DNA of 64,000 nt from Prevotella sp. (lineage in GTDB: Bacteria > Bacteroidota > Bacteroidia > Bacteroidales > Bacteroidaceae): NCBI GenBank assembly GCA_017413085.1, contig JAFPVC010000062.1, forward strand, positions 1-64,000, written 5' to 3'. The notes under the pieces were generated by a model. That model searched no databases. It saw nothing but the letters and a program-made list of their open reading frames with translations, and was not told the origin of the DNA. Made by a program: the position numbers and the translations under genes. Each line of letters begins with the position of its first letter. The first letter of the stretch is position 1. Shown here piece after piece: positions 1-9,107 of this stretch.

Positions 1-37
1 ACAAATCACGTGCTCTGGCCAACTGAGCTAAAGAGGC
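1..37 (-). tRNA. tRNA-Thr(UGU), 5' part, cut by window edge
   Basis: Read on the minus strand, the acceptor 5' strand GCCTCTT, the TA at positions 8-9, a D-arm GCTC/GAGC, the anticodon stem CGTGA and loop bases TT-TGT follow one another with canonical tRNA spacing. The last visible bases are the anticodon TGT, giving tRNA-Thr. The 3' half lies outside the window. The gene starts directly after the SRP RNA, so both may come from one precursor. Confidence 0.9.
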
Positions 38-155
38 AGGTGGGCAAGCTACTTACATCGCACCGCTACAACCAAGTACCTTTGCTACGTTCCCGTCCTG
101 GAGGATTCCGAGGGAGCTGGTCGTGCAAGACTTGCCCATGTAACATACCTACGTT
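38..155 (-). ncRNA. ffs: Small signal recognition particle RNA (4.5S-like)
   Basis: The minus strand carries the SRP domain IV signature GGACGGGAACGTAGCA followed by AAGGTA, with the flanking helix strands GTCTTGCACGACCAG and CTTGGTTGTAGCGGTGC. A terminal stem pairs GGGCAAG (131-137) with CTTGCCC (42-48). This RNA scaffolds Ffh in co-translational membrane targeting. Ends are approximate: the 5' end is set by the promoter box at 171-178 and the 3' end by the tRNA immediately downstream. Confidence 0.85.
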
Positions 156-170
156 TTTCGTAAGCGGTTG

Positions 171-207
171 CAAAGTTACACAAAATATCTCATATAAGAG
201 GCAAAAA
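171..207 (-). promoter_or_regulatory. Bacteroidetes-type promoter for SRP RNA/tRNA
   Basis: The minus strand reads TAACTTTG at 178-171, a perfect TAnnTTTG -7 box, with a TTTTTGC -33-like element about 22 nt upstream (201-207). Transcription would start near 165 and run into the SRP RNA. Confidence 0.7.
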
Positions 208-285
208 GACAAGAAAACACATGTACATTTAAGGTTTATTAAGACATTACACCCAATAAAACGCTCACAAACGAAATAAAATGAG

Positions 286-293
286 TAACTTTG
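286..293 (+). promoter_or_regulatory. -7 box TAACTTTG abutting the start codon
   Basis: A perfect TAnnTTTG box ends 4 nt before the ATG at 298. The predicted transcription start falls on or next to the start codon, implying a leaderless or nearly leaderless mRNA. No clear -33 element is visible. Confidence 0.6.
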
Positions 294-297
294 TAGC

Positions 298-846
298 ATG
301 ATTTCACCAGATGAATACATACAGCTCAAGGCATTTGCAAGACAGGACGGCTTTTTCCTCGGATGCCTTTGGATTTTCACGCTCGGATGCCTGGTAGGCA
401 GCGTGACGCAACCAGAACTGCAGATAGGTTTCGTGGCAGGAGCAATGACCACGCCGTTTGCAGCATACTTCATGTTCCGCCACTACCGCGACCGCATACT
501 GCGAGGCGTAATAACATTTAAGCGCGCATTTGCATTCAACGCCTTCATGGTGGCGTATGCTGCTATCATCATAGCCGCAGCAACATTCATCTATTTCTAC
601 TTCATCGACGGCGGCGCACTGCTGGGACACCTGCAGAGCACACTCAACACACCAGAGATGAAACAGGCGATAGAGCAAACGGGGATGAATGCCGACAACA
701 TTGACACACAGATGGCGATGTTCTCGCAGTCGCGCCCGATAGACCTTGCCTTCGGGGTGTTCTTCAATGCACTGCTCAGCGGCTTGCTGCTCGCACTCGT
801 AATAGGAGCCATAGGCAAGAGGCAGGCTGCCAACCAGAGAATGTGA
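298..846 (+). CDS. DUF4199 family membrane protein
   Basis: A 182-residue integral membrane protein with about four hydrophobic segments (roughly residues 19-37, 41-60, 78-102 and 150-172). Length, topology and its place directly before a dolichol-phosphate-mannose-synthase-like glycosyltransferase match the DUF4199 family of Bacteroidetes, which has no established function. The linkage suggests a role in envelope glycan or lipid metabolism; that is inference. The start is the ATG at 298, immediately after a TAACTTTG promoter box. Confidence 0.8.
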   Translation: MISPDEYIQLKAFARQDGFFLGCLWIFTLGCLVGSVTQPELQIGFVAGAMTTPFAAYFMFRHYRDRILRGVITFKRAFAFNAFMVAYAAIIIAAATFIYFYFIDGGALLGHLQSTLNTPEMKQAIEQTGMNADNIDTQMAMFSQSRPIDLAFGVFFNALLSGLLLALVIGAIGKRQAANQRM

Positions 847-922
847 CGCACGGCAGAAGCCACAAGAGCAAACGGCTGCCAACGAAACAAAAAACAAAAA
901 CGTAATTAACCGACAAAGTAAA

Positions 923-1882
923 GTGGATATATCTGTTGTAGTACCTCTGTTCAACGAGGAGGAATCAATACCCGAACTCTACGCATGGATAAAACGCGTA
1001 ATGCAGGAGAACAATTTCAGTTACGAGGTGATATTCGTAAACGACGGTTCAACCGACCACTCATGGGAAGTGATAGAAAAACTTGCGGCTGACGACAGTC
1101 ACGTGCACGGAATCAAGTTCCGCCGCAACTACGGCAAGTCGCCAGCACTCTACTGCGGCTTTGAGCTCGTGAAGGGCGACGTAGTGATAACCATGGATGC
1201 CGACCTGCAGGACTCACCCGACGAGATTCCAGAGCTATACCGCATGATAAAGGAAGACGGCTATGACCTCGTGAGCGGCTACAAGCAGAACCGCAAGCAG
1301 GGCGACCCCCTGTCGAAGACAATTCCGACGAAGCTGTTCAATGCCACGGCACGCAAGGTGAGCGGCATACACAACCTGCATGACTTCAACTGCGGACTGA
1401 AAGCCTACCGGCAGGATGTGGTGAAGAACATTGAGGTATACGGCGAGATGCACCGCTATATGCCATACCTTGCAAAGAATGCAGGATTCGACAAAATAGG
1501 AGAAAAGCCCGTGCACCATCAGGCAAGGAAATTCGGAAAGTCGAAATTCATGGGATGGAACAGATTCGTCAACGGATACCTTGACTTGATTACACTATGG
1601 TTCCTGTCAACCTTCGGACGCAAGCCCATGCACGTGTTCGGTTTCCTGGGCAGCCTGATGTTCTTCATCGGCTTCATTGCAGCCTGCGCAATCGGCATAG
1701 ACAAACTATGGGCTCTGTCGCACGGGATACCGCAGAGGCTCGTAACCGACTCTCCATACTTCTACATCTCGCTGACGATGATGATTATCGGTACACAGCT
1801 GTTCCTTGCTGGTTTCGTGGCCGACTTGGTAAGCAGGTCATCACAGGATAGAAACAAATACCAAATAGCAGCACGATTGTAA
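923..1882 (+). CDS. Glycosyltransferase family 2, polyprenyl-phosphate sugar transferase-like
   Basis: A 319-residue protein with an N-terminal GT-A domain: opening strand ISVVVPLFNEEESI, the nucleotide-sugar loop NDGSTDHSW and the acidic metal motif MDADLQDSPDE. Two C-terminal membrane segments (about residues 235-260 and 275-300) follow. This architecture is that of the DPM1/GtrB group, which transfers a sugar from a nucleotide donor to undecaprenyl or dolichyl phosphate at the inner membrane. The start is a GTG with no obvious Shine-Dalgarno site. Co-oriented with the DUF4199 gene 76 bp upstream, probably as one operon. Confidence 0.88.
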   Translation: MDISVVVPLFNEEESIPELYAWIKRVMQENNFSYEVIFVNDGSTDHSWEVIEKLAADDSHVHGIKFRRNYGKSPALYCGFELVKGDVVITMDADLQDSPDEIPELYRMIKEDGYDLVSGYKQNRKQGDPLSKTIPTKLFNATARKVSGIHNLHDFNCGLKAYRQDVVKNIEVYGEMHRYMPYLAKNAGFDKIGEKPVHHQARKFGKSKFMGWNRFVNGYLDLITLWFLSTFGRKPMHVFGFLGSLMFFIGFIAACAIGIDKLWALSHGIPQRLVTDSPYFYISLTMMIIGTQLFLAGFVADLVSRSSQDRNKYQIAARL

Positions 1883-1919
1883 GGCACAACGCTTAATTAT
1901 AGGTCAGAACAAAAAAAGA

Positions 1920-2408
1920 ATGAGAATAAAAGCCTGCATACTATCACTGGCAGTACTGCTGACTGCATGTTCATCCATTGACTGTCAACTGAACGGAACG
2001 GTTTACTGTCATTTTGAAATACAGTCGGAAGACGGCCAAAGCGCAACGCTAACCATGCCGTTGAGCGTGACACTGAACAGGGCCGCGACATACGGTGACA
2101 CGGTATACATAAACAGTCAGGACAACGTAAGCCAGTTTGACGTACCGCTGAGTTATGCCGCAAACACAGACAAAATCACACTGACACTACACAATGGCAC
2201 TGAAAGCACCATACAAGACACCGTAAGCATAACCAAAACCAACGAACCGTATTTCGAGTCTGCCGACTGCGCACCACGCTTCAACCACACACTGGAAAAC
2301 GTCAGCAGCACAAACAACTTCATAAAAGAGATAATCATAAACGATAGCAAGGTAAGCAATAATGCCAACGTCACGAACATATACATACGCGTTATCAGTA
2401 ATAATTAG
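1920..2408 (+). CDS. Small lipoprotein, DUF6452-like
   Basis: A 162-residue protein with a lipoprotein signal: basic start MRIK, hydrophobic core and lipobox LLTAC, so it should be acylated at Cys17 and anchored in the envelope. The mature part is a predicted beta-rich domain. The last 47 nt overlap the next gene in another frame. The pairing with the DUF6048-like gene is the usual Bacteroidetes arrangement as I recall it; the family assignment was not checked by a profile search and no function is known. Confidence 0.72.
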   Translation: MRIKACILSLAVLLTACSSIDCQLNGTVYCHFEIQSEDGQSATLTMPLSVTLNRAATYGDTVYINSQDNVSQFDVPLSYAANTDKITLTLHNGTESTIQDTVSITKTNEPYFESADCAPRFNHTLENVSSTNNFIKEIIINDSKVSNNANVTNIYIRVISNN

Positions 2409-3069
2409 CCTGCTGACGGTCTGCAACATACACGCTCAAAACAAGAAGGAGAGCAGCGCAGAAGAGAAAGACACCATCCAGCTGTTTCGCGGCGCGGCAG
2501 TGTCATACGACCTGGCAGGAACCGTAATGCGCATGGTGAGCGACTACGGGCAGTTTGAAGCAGGCCTGCACGTTAACCTGCGCAACAAATATTTTCCGGT
2601 AATAGAACTCGGACTTGGTTCTGCACTTCACAAAACCGACATCGTTACCGGTGTGGAGACAAAGGTGAACGCACCATACTGCAGACTGGGATGCGACTTC
2701 AACGTGTCAAAGAACAAGCACGACATATACCGTGTGATGGTGGGAGCAAGGTATGGCCTGACATCATTCAAGACAGAAGCCAGCGGCAACATAAGCGACC
2801 CGTATTGGCGCGACGCACTCCCCTACTCCGTCAACATAGACAAATGCTTCTGGCACTGGACAGAATTTCTCTTTGCCGTAGACGCACAAATATGGGGACC
2901 AGTAAGACTCGGCTGGAGCGTAAGGTATAAAATGAAAATCGGAAGTTCCAACACAGGCTACGACACACCGTGGTATATACCAGGCTACGGCAAAAACGGC
3001 AACAAGTTAGGCGGAACATTCAACATAAAATTTGAACTGGGACGTAAAAACAAAAAGCCACGCGAATGA
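2362..3069 (+). CDS. DUF6048-like outer membrane beta-barrel protein
   Basis: A 235-residue exported protein. The signal peptide runs from MPTSR through a hydrophobic stretch to a cleavage site near HAQ at residues 24-26, which supports this start although it lies inside the preceding gene (47-nt overlap, likely translational coupling). The rest alternates aromatic and polar residues with short strand-turn patterns such as GLHVNLRNKYFPVIELGLG, typical of a small outer membrane barrel. No enzymatic motif is visible. It overlaps apbE by 4 nt (ATGA). Confidence 0.75.
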   Translation: MPTSRTYTYALSVIISLLTVCNIHAQNKKESSAEEKDTIQLFRGAAVSYDLAGTVMRMVSDYGQFEAGLHVNLRNKYFPVIELGLGSALHKTDIVTGVETKVNAPYCRLGCDFNVSKNKHDIYRVMVGARYGLTSFKTEASGNISDPYWRDALPYSVNIDKCFWHWTEFLFAVDAQIWGPVRLGWSVRYKMKIGSSNTGYDTPWYIPGYGKNGNKLGGTFNIKFELGRKNKKPRE

Positions 3070-4073
3070 CACACAAAACAAGATTCATACTAAAGGCTGT
3101 TGTGCTGATGACCGCCGTCATCACCCTACATGCGTGCAAGACTGCCGAATATCACAAGAATTCAGGCTTCATCTTCGGTACGTCATACAACATAACCTAC
3201 CTTAATGAGAACGACCTTCAGAAAGACATTGACTCAGTGCTGCAGAAAGTAGACTACTCACTGTCGCCATTCAACAAGCAGTCGCTCATCACGGCAATAA
3301 ACGAAAATCGCGACACGGTGGTCGACACCTACATGCGCGAAGTATTCACATTGGCTGAAACAATAAACGCTGACACGCATGGAGCATTCGACATTACCGT
3401 AGCTCCACTGGTAAACGCATGGGGCTTTGGATTCAAAAACGGCAAGATGCCTACCGACAGCGATATAAAGGAAATATGCTCACACGTAGGTTTCAACAAG
3501 GTTAGACTGACCGACAACCATATTATAAAAGACGACACGCTGACAATGCTTGACTGCAGTGCAATAGCCAAAGGCTATGCAGTGGACAAGGTAGCCGAGA
3601 TGCTTGAAGACAGAGGCAGCAAAGACTACATGGTTGAAATCGGCGGCGAAATAATATGCAAAGGTATGAATCCGCAAGGAAGGCAATGGATGGTGGGAGT
3701 AATCAAACCAGAGGAAGACTCACTGTCAACCAACGGAGAACTGCAGACGCGACTCGAACTGACCGACATTGCAATGGCCACATCTGGCAACTACCGCAAC
3801 TTCTACTACAAGGGCGGCAGGAAATATGCACACACCATTGACCCAATGACAGGATACCCCGTGCAGCACAACATACTATCGGCTACCGTCCTTGCGCCCA
3901 CATGCGCAATGGCAGATGCCTATGCTACATCATTCATGGTAGTGGGACTGAACGAAGCAAAGAGAATACTGGATCGCCACAGCGACATGATGGCATACAT
4001 CATCTACACCGACGAACAGGGGGCTTACTCCGTATGGTATTCACCAGCGATGAAGGAACACATTGAAAAGTAA
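3066..4073 (+). CDS. apbE: FAD:protein FMN transferase (ApbE lipoprotein)
   Basis: A 335-residue lipoprotein (lipobox LHAC) of the ApbE family, which covalently attaches FMN to threonines of periplasmic flavoproteins such as Nqr/Rnf subunits. Visible family motifs are GAFDITVAPLVNAWGFG, DCSAIAKGYAVDK, the glycine-rich VEIGGEI, SGNYRNFY and the C-terminal HTIDPMTGYP and CAMADAYAT, which supply Mg and FAD ligands. Length is normal for the family. ATGA overlap with the upstream barrel gene indicates an operon. Confidence 0.95.
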   Translation: MTHKTRFILKAVVLMTAVITLHACKTAEYHKNSGFIFGTSYNITYLNENDLQKDIDSVLQKVDYSLSPFNKQSLITAINENRDTVVDTYMREVFTLAETINADTHGAFDITVAPLVNAWGFGFKNGKMPTDSDIKEICSHVGFNKVRLTDNHIIKDDTLTMLDCSAIAKGYAVDKVAEMLEDRGSKDYMVEIGGEIICKGMNPQGRQWMVGVIKPEEDSLSTNGELQTRLELTDIAMATSGNYRNFYYKGGRKYAHTIDPMTGYPVQHNILSATVLAPTCAMADAYATSFMVVGLNEAKRILDRHSDMMAYIIYTDEQGAYSVWYSPAMKEHIEK

Positions 4074-4082
4074 CACGTTTAG

Positions 4083-4739
4083 ATGCTGAAAGCAAAAACC
4101 ATAGCAAACATACCCTTGTTTATCGGACTGACACAGAACGAACTGGACGACATTGTAAGGACAGTCCATTTCGACAGTCACCACCACAAAAAAGGCAATG
4201 ACATCATCAAGGAGTATTCAGCATGCAACGACCTGACAATCGTAACACGCGGCAGAGTGGCTATCAACACCTACAGCGATAACCGTTCCTATCACATAAT
4301 AGAGTATGAAAGAGACCCACTGATAATAGAACCCGACAAACTATTCGGCATGGCCACCCACTACCGTTCCACATACACGGCACTGACGCCATGCGACACA
4401 CTGACAATACACAAGGACAAACTGCTACACTTGATGAAATCGCACATCATAGTCAGGCTGAACTATCTCAACATCATCTGCCACAAGACGCAGCTCCTTG
4501 AAAACCAGTTATGGCATAACAACCCGACAGACCTCAAGGCATGTGTCACTACCTTCATACGACAACATACAAAAAGACCTACAGGGAAAAAGACCGTATA
4601 CATAAAGATGGTGCAGCTGGCAAGAGAAACAAACCTGTCACGTTTAGAAGTCTCAAAGGCACTGAACATGCTGCAGGATGAAGAGAAAATCATACTAAAA
4701 CGCGGCATAATAGAAATACCAGAACTGCAGTTGCTGTAG
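4083..4739 (+). CDS. Crp/Fnr family transcriptional regulator
   Basis: A 218-residue regulator. The N-terminal part (about residues 5-120) has the beta-roll layout of a cyclic-nucleotide-binding domain without the conserved cAMP-binding arginine motif, so the effector is unknown. The C-terminal part (about 150-218) is a winged helix with the recognition-helix pattern LARETNLSRLEVSKALNML. No Fnr-type N-terminal cysteine cluster is visible. It follows apbE by 9 bp and may regulate linked redox functions, which is inference only. Confidence 0.85.
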   Translation: MLKAKTIANIPLFIGLTQNELDDIVRTVHFDSHHHKKGNDIIKEYSACNDLTIVTRGRVAINTYSDNRSYHIIEYERDPLIIEPDKLFGMATHYRSTYTALTPCDTLTIHKDKLLHLMKSHIIVRLNYLNIICHKTQLLENQLWHNNPTDLKACVTTFIRQHTKRPTGKKTVYIKMVQLARETNLSRLEVSKALNMLQDEEKIILKRGIIEIPELQLL

Positions 4740-4812
4740 AAGAAAGTTGATACACAAACAGAAATGACATACAATTCCAATATAAATACTGTTAAACAAT
4801 TATATAACCCAG

Positions 4813-6855
4813 ATGTCAAATCCCTTTTTTGAGAAATACACCACACCACACGACACCGTGCCATTCACGGAAATCAAGTTAGAGCACTTTGAACCGGCGT
4901 TCCTCGAAGGAATACGCCGCGATGACGAGCAGATAGAAAAGATAATAAACAACCCGGAGTCACCAACGTTTGACAACACCATAATCAACGAAGGCATGGA
5001 CGAGGAATACTACTCGCTGCTGGGCAATGTGTCTAACGTATTCTTCAACTTGCTCTCATCCGAAACCAACGATGACATGGAGGCTCTGGCACAAAAGATA
5101 CAGCCAGTACTCACGAAGCACCACAACGACGTGTCGCTGAACGAGAAACTGTTTCAGCGCATCAAGGCTGTTTACGACAACCACCGCCCACTGACCAAAG
5201 AAGAAGAGATGCTTCTCAACAAGACATACGACGGCTTCGTGCGGTCAGGTGCGTTGCTCAACGAGGAAGACAAACAGAAACTACGCGCACTGACCGAAGA
5301 AGGCAGTCTGTTGTCACTACAGTTCTCACAGAACCTACTGAAAGAAAACAAGGCATTCACACTGCACATAACCAACGAAGCCGACCTTGCCGGACTGCCC
5401 GACACGCAAATAACCGCAGCAGCTATGGCTGCCAAGGAAAGAAACCTTGACGGATGGGTGTTCACTCTTGATGCACCGTCATACGGGCCGTTCATGCAGT
5501 ATGCCAAGAACCGCGAACTGCGCCGCCAGCTATATATGGCACGCAACACCGAATGTACACACGACAACGACTCCAATAACCTTGAAATATGTAAGCGTCT
5601 TGTTAACATACGACGCGAGACAGCACAGTTGCTGGGCTACGAGACATTCGCAGACTACGTATTGAAGAAGCGTATGGCGTCAAACGTGGCCAACGTATAT
5701 GACCTGCTCAACAAACTTATTGAAGCCTACAAACCCACTGCTATAAAAGAGCGTGACGAGGTGAAGGCAATGGCAAAACGCATGGAAGGCGACGACTTCA
5801 AGATGCAACCATGGGACACGGCATACTATTCACACAAACTGCAACTGGAGAAATACAACGTAGACGCAGAGATGCTGCGCCCATACCTTGAATTGTCGAA
5901 GGTCATAGGCGGTGTATTCGGATTAGCCAACCGTCTGTATGGCATCACATTCAAGGAAAACAAAGACATACCCGTTTACCATCCCGACGTGAAAGCCTAC
6001 GAGGTATTCGACAAAGACGGAACGTTCCTCGCCGTGTTCTATGCTGACTTCCACCCACGCAAGGGCAAGCAAGGCGGTGCATGGATGACATCATACCAAG
6101 AACAGTTCATAAACCAGAAAGGCGAGAACATTCGTCCGCACGTCAGCGTAGTGATGAACCTGACAAAGCCAACTGACGACAAGCCGGCACTGCTGACACT
6201 TGGTGAGGTAGAGACATTCCTGCATGAATTTGGCCACTCGCTGCACGGTATGTTTGCCAACACGCGTTTCGAATCTCTCTCAGGAACCAACGTATGGTGG
6301 GATTTCGTGGAACTGCCGTCACAGTTCATGGAGAACTTTGCCATGGAGAAGGAATTCCTGCACACCTTCGCCTTCCACTATCAAACTGGCGAGCCAATGC
6401 CTGACGAACTGATAGACCGACTCATCGCCGGACGTAACTACAACGTGGCCTCGGGCTGTCTGCGCCAAGTGAGTCTCGGACTGCTCGACATGGCATACTA
6501 TACGAAGAAAGACGAGTTTACCGACGACATAATACCATTTGAAAAAGAAGCATGGAAAGACGCCATCATTGGCAAGCAACTGCCCGAAACATGCATGACG
6601 GTGCAGTTCTCCCACATAATGGCTGGCGGCTATTCTGCCGGTTACTATAGCTACAAGTGGGCCGAAGTGCTTGACGCTGACGCCTTCGCCGTATTCAAGA
6701 AAGAAGGAATATTCAATCAGGCCACCGCACAGCGCTTCCGCGACTGCATACTATCAAAAGGCGGCACTGAACATCCAATGACATTATACAAACGATTCAA
6801 GGGCGGCGAACCTACCATTGACGCACTATTAGAAAGAAACGGAATAAAGAAATGA
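4813..6855 (+). CDS. M3 family zinc metallopeptidase (peptidyl-dipeptidase Dcp-like)
   Basis: A 680-residue peptidase with the zinc motif HEFGH at residues 471-475 (FLHEFGHSLHGMF), a downstream glutamate-rich helix containing WDFVELPSQFMENF, and the substrate-clamp region AGGYSAGYYSYKWAEVLDADAF near the C-terminus. This is the thimet oligopeptidase/Dcp family that degrades short peptides in the cytoplasm or periplasm. No signal peptide is apparent at the chosen ATG, so a cytoplasmic site is more likely. The stop codon overlaps the dCMP deaminase start (ATGA). Confidence 0.93.
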   Translation: MSNPFFEKYTTPHDTVPFTEIKLEHFEPAFLEGIRRDDEQIEKIINNPESPTFDNTIINEGMDEEYYSLLGNVSNVFFNLLSSETNDDMEALAQKIQPVLTKHHNDVSLNEKLFQRIKAVYDNHRPLTKEEEMLLNKTYDGFVRSGALLNEEDKQKLRALTEEGSLLSLQFSQNLLKENKAFTLHITNEADLAGLPDTQITAAAMAAKERNLDGWVFTLDAPSYGPFMQYAKNRELRRQLYMARNTECTHDNDSNNLEICKRLVNIRRETAQLLGYETFADYVLKKRMASNVANVYDLLNKLIEAYKPTAIKERDEVKAMAKRMEGDDFKMQPWDTAYYSHKLQLEKYNVDAEMLRPYLELSKVIGGVFGLANRLYGITFKENKDIPVYHPDVKAYEVFDKDGTFLAVFYADFHPRKGKQGGAWMTSYQEQFINQKGENIRPHVSVVMNLTKPTDDKPALLTLGEVETFLHEFGHSLHGMFANTRFESLSGTNVWWDFVELPSQFMENFAMEKEFLHTFAFHYQTGEPMPDELIDRLIAGRNYNVASGCLRQVSLGLLDMAYYTKKDEFTDDIIPFEKEAWKDAIIGKQLPETCMTVQFSHIMAGGYSAGYYSYKWAEVLDADAFAVFKKEGIFNQATAQRFRDCILSKGGTEHPMTLYKRFKGGEPTIDALLERNGIKK

Positions 6856-7268
6856 ACGACAAACAACAGTCTTTAGACACAAAATACCTGCGCATGGCGC
6901 GTATCTGGGCTGAGAACAGCTATTGCAAACGCAGGAAGGTCGGAGCACTGGTGGTCAAGGATCACATGATTATAAGCGACGGATATAACGGAACGCCGAG
7001 CGGTTTCGACAACGTTTGCGAAGAGAACGACGTGTCGTTCCCATACGTGCTGCATGCCGAAGCCAACGCCATAACGAAGCTGGCACGCAGCAACAACAAC
7101 AGCGACGGCGCAACTCTCTACGTCACTGCGTCGCCGTGCATCGAGTGTGCAAAGCTAATCATCCAGTCAGGCATCAAGCGCGTGGTATATGGCGAAGCCT
7201 ACCGCCTTGACGACGGACTGAAACTACTAAAACGTGCAAACATAGAAGCTGAACTGTTAGAACTATGA
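6852..7268 (+). CDS. dCMP deaminase family protein
   Basis: A 138-residue zinc-dependent cytidine/deoxycytidylate deaminase. The catalytic HAE (residues 68-70) and zinc cysteines PCIEC (Cys96, Cys99) are intact, and the DGYNGTPSGFDN segment is typical of dCMP deaminases that make dUMP for thymidylate synthesis. It overlaps both neighbours by 4 nt, so expression is translationally coupled to the M3 peptidase and the S41 protease. A ComEB-like role cannot be excluded, but no competence genes are near. Confidence 0.92.
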   Translation: MNDKQQSLDTKYLRMARIWAENSYCKRRKVGALVVKDHMIISDGYNGTPSGFDNVCEENDVSFPYVLHAEANAITKLARSNNNSDGATLYVTASPCIECAKLIIQSGIKRVVYGEAYRLDDGLKLLKRANIEAELLEL

Positions 7269-8860
7269 ACAACAAAACACGATACATGCCCCTGATTATG
7301 GCGCTCTGCGTCATTGTCGGAATACTCATCGGCACTTTCTATGCCAATCATTTCTCCGGCAACCGCTTGAACATAATCAACACTGGTTCCAACCGTCTGA
7401 ACAACCTGCTCCACATCATCGACGACCAGTATGTTGATACCGTCAACATCAACAGTCTCGTGGAAAAAGCCATTCCTCAGATTCTTGCAGAACTCGACCC
7501 TCACTCCGTCTACATCTCGTCAAAGGACGCACAGACTGCGAGCGACGACCTGAAGGGTTCATTCTTCGGCATTGGCATTGAGTTTACAATACGCGAGGAC
7601 ACCATACACGTACAGAGTGTGATTGATGGCGGACCTGCGCAGAAGGCCGGACTCATCGCCGGCGACAAGATTATCAGCGTTGACGGCAAACCATTCGTAG
7701 GCAAGCAAGTAACCAACGAGGAGGCTGTACACAGGCTCAAAGGCCCAGACAAATCGAAAGTTACCGTCGGCATACTGCGCTACGGCAACACAAAACCTCT
7801 CTCGTTTGAGATAACACGCGGCGAGGTAAAGACAAAGAGTGTAACCGCCACATACATGATTGATGAGAAGACTGGTTACATACGAATAAAGAATTTCGGC
7901 GAAAACACCTACGCCGAAATGCTCGTGGCACTCGCGCAACTGTCGTCTAACGACATGAAGAACATCATCATTGACCTGCGCGACAACTCCGGCGGCTATC
8001 TTGAGGCAGCCGTGCAGATGGCTAATGAGTTCCTGCCAAAAGACCGTTTGATAGTCTACACCGAGGGACGAAAGCAAAAACGCAAGGACTACCGCAGCGA
8101 CGGCCACGGTTCGTATCAGAATATGCCACTCGTAGTGCTCATCAACGAAGCATCAGCATCGGCAAGCGAAATCTTCGCCGGTGCAATGCAAGACAATGAC
8201 CGCGGCACTATCATTGGTCGCCGCTCATTCGGAAAAGGCCTCGTGCAGCAGCAAATAGCCTTCCCTGATGGTTCAATGATACGACTTACAATAGCACGCT
8301 ACTACACACCGTCAGGACGTTGCATACAGAAACCCTACACCCCCGGCACCGACGACTACCAGAACGACCTCGTCACACGCTATGAGCACGGAGAGTATTT
8401 CAACCAAGACAGCATCAAGCATGACGGCCCGCAATATAAAACTCTGAGCGGACGTGTGGTATATGGCGGCGGCGGCATCACTCCCGACATATTCATAGCC
8501 GAGGACACGACAAACGTCACCTCCTACTTCCGCGAGGCCAGCATGACAGGACTGATTCTGCAGTTTGCCTTTACCTATACCGACGAGAACAGGCTAAAGC
8601 TTAACAACTTCAAGGAAATGCAGGCCATGGCCGACTATCTCGTGAAGCAGAATACCGTGGAACTCTTTGCAGGCTATGCAGACAAGCACGGACTCAAACG
8701 CCGCAACTTGATGATTCAACGCTCACACCACCTGCTTGAGACCCACATCAACTCACGCATCATCTACAACATGATGAACGAACAGGCACTCATAGAATAC
8801 GTCAACAAAGACGATCGAACGGTTCAGGCTGCGCTCAACCATTTCTACAAGAAGAAATAG
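7265..8860 (+). CDS. S41 family C-terminal processing peptidase (CtpA/Prc-like)
   Basis: A 531-residue serine protease with an N-terminal membrane anchor or signal (about residues 9-28), a PDZ domain (about 90-180, with GIGIEFT and GLIAGDKIISVDG) and an S41 core. The catalytic dyad is Ser299 in SASASEIF and Lys324 in FGKGLVQQ, 25 residues apart as in Prc. Such tail-specific proteases act in the periplasm on unfolded or C-terminally tagged proteins. The segment after residue 390 is an additional helical tail common in Bacteroidetes versions. Last gene of the run before a gene-free region. Confidence 0.94.
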   Translation: MNNKTRYMPLIMALCVIVGILIGTFYANHFSGNRLNIINTGSNRLNNLLHIIDDQYVDTVNINSLVEKAIPQILAELDPHSVYISSKDAQTASDDLKGSFFGIGIEFTIREDTIHVQSVIDGGPAQKAGLIAGDKIISVDGKPFVGKQVTNEEAVHRLKGPDKSKVTVGILRYGNTKPLSFEITRGEVKTKSVTATYMIDEKTGYIRIKNFGENTYAEMLVALAQLSSNDMKNIIIDLRDNSGGYLEAAVQMANEFLPKDRLIVYTEGRKQKRKDYRSDGHGSYQNMPLVVLINEASASASEIFAGAMQDNDRGTIIGRRSFGKGLVQQQIAFPDGSMIRLTIARYYTPSGRCIQKPYTPGTDDYQNDLVTRYEHGEYFNQDSIKHDGPQYKTLSGRVVYGGGGITPDIFIAEDTTNVTSYFREASMTGLILQFAFTYTDENRLKLNNFKEMQAMADYLVKQNTVELFAGYADKHGLKRRNLMIQRSHHLLETHINSRIIYNMMNEQALIEYVNKDDRTVQAALNHFYKKK

Positions 8861-8896
8861 CACAAAACCTGTACACGACATACACAATAGTATATA

Positions 8897-8961
8897 AACA
8901 CAGCAGCACCGCATACACTCCACTGTAAAACGAAGTGACCGTCATGCGGTGCTGCTGTGTT
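8897..8961. repeat. Long perfect inverted repeat (18-bp arms)
   Basis: The arm AACACAGCAGCACCGCAT at 8897-8914 is matched exactly by its reverse complement at 8944-8961, with a 29-nt loop. It lies 37 bp after the S41 protease stop. There is no T-run directly after it, so it is not a textbook intrinsic terminator; it may still block readthrough or stabilise the 3' end. Confidence 0.85.
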
Positions 8962-8998
8962 GTATAGCTGCTGTATTGTATAACTGCTGTGTTGTATA
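8951..8998. repeat. Three tandem 16-bp repeats
   Basis: Copies at 8951-8966, 8967-8982 and 8983-8998 follow the pattern [G/A]CTGCTGT[G/A]TTGTATA, differing at one or two positions. The first copy shares bases with the right arm of the preceding inverted repeat, so the hairpin arm appears to have been duplicated in tandem. Confidence 0.85.
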
Positions 8999-9107
8999 AC
9001 TATTGCTTTACACACCGTCCCTTTAAGCACGTAAAAACACCTCACAGACAAGGACAGCGGATTTCTGGAGTCATAGGCTTTCCCAGGGTGGCAAGCCATG
9101 AGAAAGC

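Noticed and set aside
304-954. 216-codon minus-strand ORF opposite DUF4199
   Set aside because: Cysteine/histidine-rich antisense shadow of the membrane protein gene.
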